Shown: in pieces, positions 61,164-64,000 of the stretch
Numbering within the stretch: the first letter of the stretch is position 1
Layout: each line of letters starts with the position of its first letter
Assembly (NCBI RefSeq): GCF_029338195.1
Contig: NZ_CP119780.1
Span: forward strand, 124,001-188,000
Length of the DNA stretch: 64,000 nt
Direction: 5' to 3'
From: Haloarcula litorea
Lineage (GTDB): Archaea; Halobacteriota; Halobacteria; Halobacteriales; Haloarculaceae
Notes under the pieces: model-generated
The model's input: only the letters and a program-made list of their open reading frames with translations
Told to the model about the DNA's origin: nothing
Databases searched by the model: none
Translations under genes and position numbers: made by a program

Positions 61164-61391
61164 GTAGCGGCCCTCGATCCGATACACCGTCGGCTCACCA
61201 CCGGAACCGCGCTCGTCACGGGCGCGATGCCACTCCCTACGTTCCTCGCCGTCGGGGGCGGCACACCGCTGCGCCGCCGAGAGGAGACCGTGGCCGCTCT
61301 CGGTGATGGGGTCCAACCCGCGATGACGACACGTCTCACAGATCAGGTCAACGCGTACAGCTGTTCCACTATGGGACTGACCCCAGTTCAC
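60831..61391 (-). CDS. CxxC protein partly antisense to the monooxygenase
   Basis: From GTG 61391 the first ~80 residues look real: VDLICETCRHRGLDPITESG, HGLLSAAQRCAAPDGEERRE, WHRARDERGSGGEPTVYRIE. The CxxC and later Cys suggest a metal-binding site. The rest (from about 61160 down) lies antisense to the monooxygenase tail and looks like a shadow, so the gene may have lost its own stop by deletion. It starts within the end of the small membrane gene upstream (23-base overlap). Not recognised. Confidence 0.4.
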   Translation of the reverse strand: MNWGQSHSGTAVRVDLICETCRHRGLDPITESGHGLLSAAQRCAAPDGEERREWHRARDERGSGGEPTVYRIEGRYSLGERSAGRLPASNPADYRIWNRADCEVPEPTAERGLYRAEPTEATRFGAYAVRARLALGLVGVESTLVTVGRGQGVGEQRSVLDRLCSALAREGQHSVSGVAGEDDTAS

Positions 61392-61584
61392 GCCACCAGT
61401 CAGAGCGGTAGAGAACGACAGTACCGACTGCCGCTACGACGACCGTCAGGACAGTCGCGAGCGGCCCCGTCGGGTCAGGCACAAATAGAGGGCCCAGGAC
61501 GCGCCCCGCGAAGATCCCGAGTAGTAGACAGAGGCCGGTACGGACTGCGGAACGGACCATACCGGACGACGATACCACTTCCAT
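61369..61584 (-). CDS. Small two-span membrane protein
   Basis: The 71-residue protein has spans at ~12-33 (AVRTGLCLLLGIFAGRVLGP) and ~40-60 (ATVLTVVVAAVGTVVLY) with a short basic/acid tail. Its 3' end overlaps the start of the CxxC frame at 61391. It is divergent from the membrane protein at 61643. No family recognised; ATG 61584, though MVRSAV (61560) is also possible. Confidence 0.5.
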   Translation of the reverse strand: MEVVSSSGMVRSAVRTGLCLLLGIFAGRVLGPLFVPDPTGPLATVLTVVVAAVGTVVLYRSDWWRELGSVP

Positions 61585-61642
61585 ATATGCCTTCTGTCGG
61601 ACCAGCCGAACGGTTTATTGGGACACGCTTCTGTCGGTAGGT

Positions 61643-61933
61643 GTGGTGGCGATCCGACGGATGTTGTTTCGTGAGCCAGACGGACGGCGGAAGGGTCTCG
61701 TCTTCTCACTCTTCTCGCTCGGTTGCCTCCTCGGGTGGGTGTATTTCGGTATTGTACTCGACGGCCCCCACGTTATGCTGTTTTTGGGTATCGCGTTCGC
61801 GTTTTCCGGGATCGCGGAATCCCTCCCCCCGAACCGGCAGCGGTCAGCAGGAGTCCTGCGACTACTCGGCTTCGGTATCCTCGCCGTCTTGATCGTTCTC
61901 CTCATATTGGTTCCAGAACTAGTATTGGGGTGA
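61643..61933 (+). CDS. Three-span small membrane protein
   Basis: The 96-residue protein from GTG 61643 has a basic start (IRRMLFREPDGRRKGL) and hydrophobic spans at ~20-40, ~45-58 and ~70-93. It is divergent from the small membrane gene at 61369 with a 58-base gap. No family recognised. ATG at 61661 is an alternative start. Confidence 0.55.
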   Translation: MVAIRRMLFREPDGRRKGLVFSLFSLGCLLGWVYFGIVLDGPHVMLFLGIAFAFSGIAESLPPNRQRSAGVLRLLGFGILAVLIVLLILVPELVLG

Positions 61934-61959
61934 GCGACCGGAGTCGGATTCGACGGATA

Positions 61960-62210
61960 CCCACACCTCTCGACTGGCGTATTCACCCAGCCCCCGCTGG
62001 AAAGCCGTTCTCTCGTGACGACCTGGTGGCTATCGACACCGACAGCGAGCACCGCTAGATCGGCCGAAACCGGAGCTCGGACTCCGACGGTCGCTGACGG
62101 AATCGTGTACGTGGCTACTGTGCCGGGGGTCGCGAGGGGCGATTGCTCGCGCTCGATGCCGAGGACGGAGAAACGTAGTGGCACGTCGAGACGTGGTCTC
62201 TGAAGCGCGG
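61960..62210 (+). pseudogene. Decayed PQQ-type beta-propeller fragment
   Basis: Short pieces in shifting frames follow the PQQ-binding-like propeller repeats: DDLVAIDTDSEHR with a stop, TPTVADGIVYVATVPG, then LLALDAEDGET, stop, WHVETW. Such repeats usually come as six to eight blades of exported proteins. Here only one or two are left, with at least two frameshifts and two stops. Confidence 0.5.
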
Positions 62211-62236
62211 GACGCGGCCGTGTCATTACCTCTCTG

Positions 62237-62689
62237 TCAAGTAGTGTCGACACTACCGCCTGCGTCGGCTACACCCCCGTGACCGCGCTGTTCGGCTAGC
62301 CAGCCGCCCACGCGCCCAGCAAGCGCGCCGCAGACAGCTACGACGAGTAGAATAACGCCCCCGACAGTAAGTGTCACCACGACACCAACTGCTTGGAACC
62401 ACGGTGGATTCGGGATGGTCGGGAGTGCCCAAACTAACCCTTTTAACGCCCAGACTGCCGGAAATCCGCCAATAAGCGCGGCTCGCAGTCCAGTTGCAGT
62501 GCCGTTCCCGCCGCGTCGCTTGATCAGGGAGTCAGCGATTGCACTCCCGACGACGACCGTTCCGAGTGAGATACTCTCCGGTGATCGCCACGCTGCGAGT
62601 GCGGTACCTGGGAGCGCGAGTAGCCCGCCGACGAGGGCGTCCTTCCACTGTGTCTTTCCGGACTGAGAGAGGGGACCAGTTTCGGACAT
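62237..62689 (-). CDS. DUF5518-like membrane protein
   Basis: From ATG 62689 (MSETGPLSQSGKTQW) the protein has 150 residues and three or four Gly-rich spans: ALVGGLLALPGTALAAWRSP, GTATGLRAALIGGFPAVWAL, VVTLTVGGVILLVVAVCGAL. The pattern is that of DUF5518-type haloarchaeal membrane proteins. Function unknown. The decayed gene at 36498 starts in a similar way. Frame extension to 62824 is poor. Confidence 0.55.
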   Translation of the reverse strand: MSETGPLSQSGKTQWKDALVGGLLALPGTALAAWRSPESISLGTVVVGSAIADSLIKRRGGNGTATGLRAALIGGFPAVWALKGLVWALPTIPNPPWFQAVGVVVTLTVGGVILLVVAVCGALAGRVGGWLAEQRGHGGVADAGGSVDTT

Positions 62690-62854
62690 CGTCTCCACGC
62701 GACGGTTCGGGACAGACGGGTGTAAAACGGATGCCGTTATTTGGCCGATAGAAACGACGAGAGTTTGAAACGGATTCTGGGCGCTGTGGTTCGGTTTCGA
62801 CCACGAGAGACTCACCAGGGTCAATTACTTACATCAACAGCGGTATGTTCACGT

Positions 62855-62947
62855 ATGGCCTCGGAGGAAGATGACGAATCGGAGGACGACAGAATCAATA
62901 AACCACTGGACCGGGTAGTGGACTTCCTCGCGACATACCTTCCGTAA
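62855..62947 (+). CDS. Possible 30-residue acidic protein
   Basis: ATG 62855 opens a frame MASEEDDESEDDRINKPLDR ending VVDFLATYLP. A disordered acidic start and amphipathic end are typical of haloarchaeal microproteins. An AT-rich stretch at 62820-62840 could be a promoter. No homologue is known to me. Confidence 0.3.
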   Translation: MASEEDDESEDDRINKPLDRVVDFLATYLP

Positions 62948-63251
62948 CTCTCTGTTTTCGGCCCCATACCCGCAGCAATCATCAGCGTGTTCACCCGAGA
63001 GAATTTCGGGATATGTCGCTCACTTTCTCATATCGGATGATCTCGCTCTATGCGTACCTCGATTACGCTCTGTTCCGCTAGCCGGATGTGAGCTGACTCG
63101 ACACCACCTCTTGAACAGTACTCGTGAATTCATTCCGCGATTCCGATATATGACCCAACTCAGGTCGACCGATAGCGGCCTCTCTGGTAGGAGGACGACT
63201 CCGTTGTCGGTCGAGACAGGCGTGTATCGGTCAGGACAGCGAAGCCGTTTG
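62948..63251. other. 304-bp gene-free stretch
   Basis: I see no gene, repeat or clear promoter here. The plus-strand frame from 63111 is a shadow of the minus-strand gene. Confidence 0.4.
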
Positions 63252-63959
63252 TCAGATCAGGACTTGACTGTCGGTGAGGAACTGCTGCTTAGCTCTGTCG
63301 GCCTCCGGGCCCTCCGGAACGAGGCCAGGTGTCGATGGCTGCTCGTCGAATCGGTCTGGGTTCGGAGCGACGGAATCCAGGACCTCCCCGAACGTCGATC
63401 CTCGTCTCCCCGTGATATGTACGAATCCTCCGTACTGCCGCTGTTCGAACGGGGTCGTATCCGGGTCGGGGACGGCTCCTCGAATACAATCGACGTGCTC
63501 GCGGAGGTATTCCGCGGCTTTGTGTTGTGAGTACTGGCAGTCGGCGTGGAGCTGTTCTCGACTGTGCTCGGTGAGGTCGGCGTCGACGTGCTTGGAGGAT
63601 TCGTATCTCACCGCGTCGGAGCTGAACTCACCGGTGAGAAAGCTGAGGTTCACAGTGAAACACTTCGGGTATCGCAGGATCAACAAAAAGAAGATTTGCT
63701 CGTCGACCGTGTAGCGTTCCTGTAAGCGATAGTAACACTCTAGGTAGTACGCCGCGAGTGCCCCAATCCAGTCGTCACGCTCGCCATCGAGATACGCGGT
63801 TGCAACATCGTAGTAGTTCTCGCCGGCGACCTGTTGCAGGCGGTGCTCGAAACTCTGTCTCATCTCGTCCAGTTCGTCCTGGTAGACTTCCGTCAACGGC
63901 ACGTCTGGATCGTCGAGCAACTCGCTCTTTCGGTCGCCGGCGGCTGCAATTCGCATCAT
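63252..63959 (-). CDS. Unrecognised 235-residue acidic protein
   Basis: The protein has no hydrophobic span and no signal. It begins MRIAAAGDRKSELLDDPDVP and has aromatic-rich parts (YYDVATAYLDGERDDWIGAL, AAYYLECYYRLQERYTVDEQ, FFLLILRYPKCFTVNLSFLT) and an acidic tail. Two Cys lie around residues 145-165. The helical Tyr-rich middle resembles no family I can name. ATG 63956 directly follows the ATG 63959, either may start. No operon partner within the window. Confidence 0.55.
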   Translation of the reverse strand: MMRIAAAGDRKSELLDDPDVPLTEVYQDELDEMRQSFEHRLQQVAGENYYDVATAYLDGERDDWIGALAAYYLECYYRLQERYTVDEQIFFLLILRYPKCFTVNLSFLTGEFSSDAVRYESSKHVDADLTEHSREQLHADCQYSQHKAAEYLREHVDCIRGAVPDPDTTPFEQRQYGGFVHITGRRGSTFGEVLDSVAPNPDRFDEQPSTPGLVPEGPEADRAKQQFLTDSQVLI

Positions 63960-64000
63960 ATTTTGATGGAAGGACCGTTCTGCCTCTACGTCCGGGAGCG

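Noticed and set aside
1-64000. tRNA, rRNA and CRISPR features
   Set aside because: I looked for tRNA-like cloverleaf ends, conserved rRNA stretches and regularly spaced repeats. The only regular array is the 13-bp set before parA, too short in period for CRISPR.

Overview
This window is haloarchaeal DNA (class Halobacteria). The coding regions are GC-rich and the proteins very acidic. The genes include families I know mainly or only from haloarchaea: HalOD1, DUF7504/DUF7344, DUF5789, DUF7521, DUF5518, Bat-type HTH regulators and the haloarchaeal malate synthase. Genus cannot be fixed from the sequence. An Orc1/Cdc6 protein, a ParA system next to a tyrosine recombinase, toxin-antitoxin genes, insertion-sequence remnants and many broken genes suggest a secondary replicon or an integrated-element-rich part of a chromosome; that is inference. 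I saw no rRNA, tRNA or CRISPR array.

Layout. 1-8.7 kb: a membrane-fused alpha/beta hydrolase, a decayed membrane-protein gene and its intact relative, a DUF7504/DUF7344 regulator, HalOD1, Orc1/Cdc6 with a DUF5789 protein, and a multi-span membrane protein. 8.8-10.6 kb: a hybrid sensor kinase. 10.6-12.3 kb: a provirus- or plasmid-like cassette of tiny overlapping genes, the last one frameshifted. 12.5-18.3 kb: a Fic protein behind a nested palindrome, several membrane proteins, and an apparently fused RelB-RelE. 18.3-25.8 kb: a metal-resistance island with two P1B ATPases (CPG and CPH types), two HMA proteins, an ArsR-like regulator, an FmdE-like protein and a UspA/ATPase chimera. 25.8-36.5 kb: an accessory zone with an xseA fragment, a transposase remnant, HTH/DUF7521, a CPBP protease, HicBA, cytochrome P450, Bat regulators, a quinone reductase, a truncated amidohydrolase and a 101-bp duplicated segment.

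37-55.7 kb is the most coherent block. On the minus strand lie an AEC transporter, a fused FAD/Fe-S 2-hydroxyacid (glycolate or D-lactate type) dehydrogenase, malate synthase and a PAS-GAF sensor. On the plus strand an IclR regulator is followed by a Tat-lipoprotein solute-binding protein and a spermidine/putrescine-type ABC operon of two permeases and two unequal ATPases. The operon ends with two genes matching the two halves of the plant Tm-1 protein (TIM-barrel PEP-hydrolase-like and UPF0261). Four copies of a 15-bp palindrome lie before iclR and before the solute-binding gene. A divergent chaperonin paralogue sits on the opposite strand between the solute-binding gene and the operon. The simplest reading is import and breakdown of an unknown carboxylated compound via glyoxylate to malate under IclR control, but the substrate is not visible.

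55.7-64 kb: a dead parA fragment, a tyrosine recombinase, an intact parA plus a small partner behind six 13-bp tandem repeats, a Bat regulator next to an FAD monooxygenase, small membrane proteins, a decayed PQQ-repeat gene and an unrecognised 235-residue protein. Dispersed non-coding repeats of about 80 bp and two hairpin families occur between genes.
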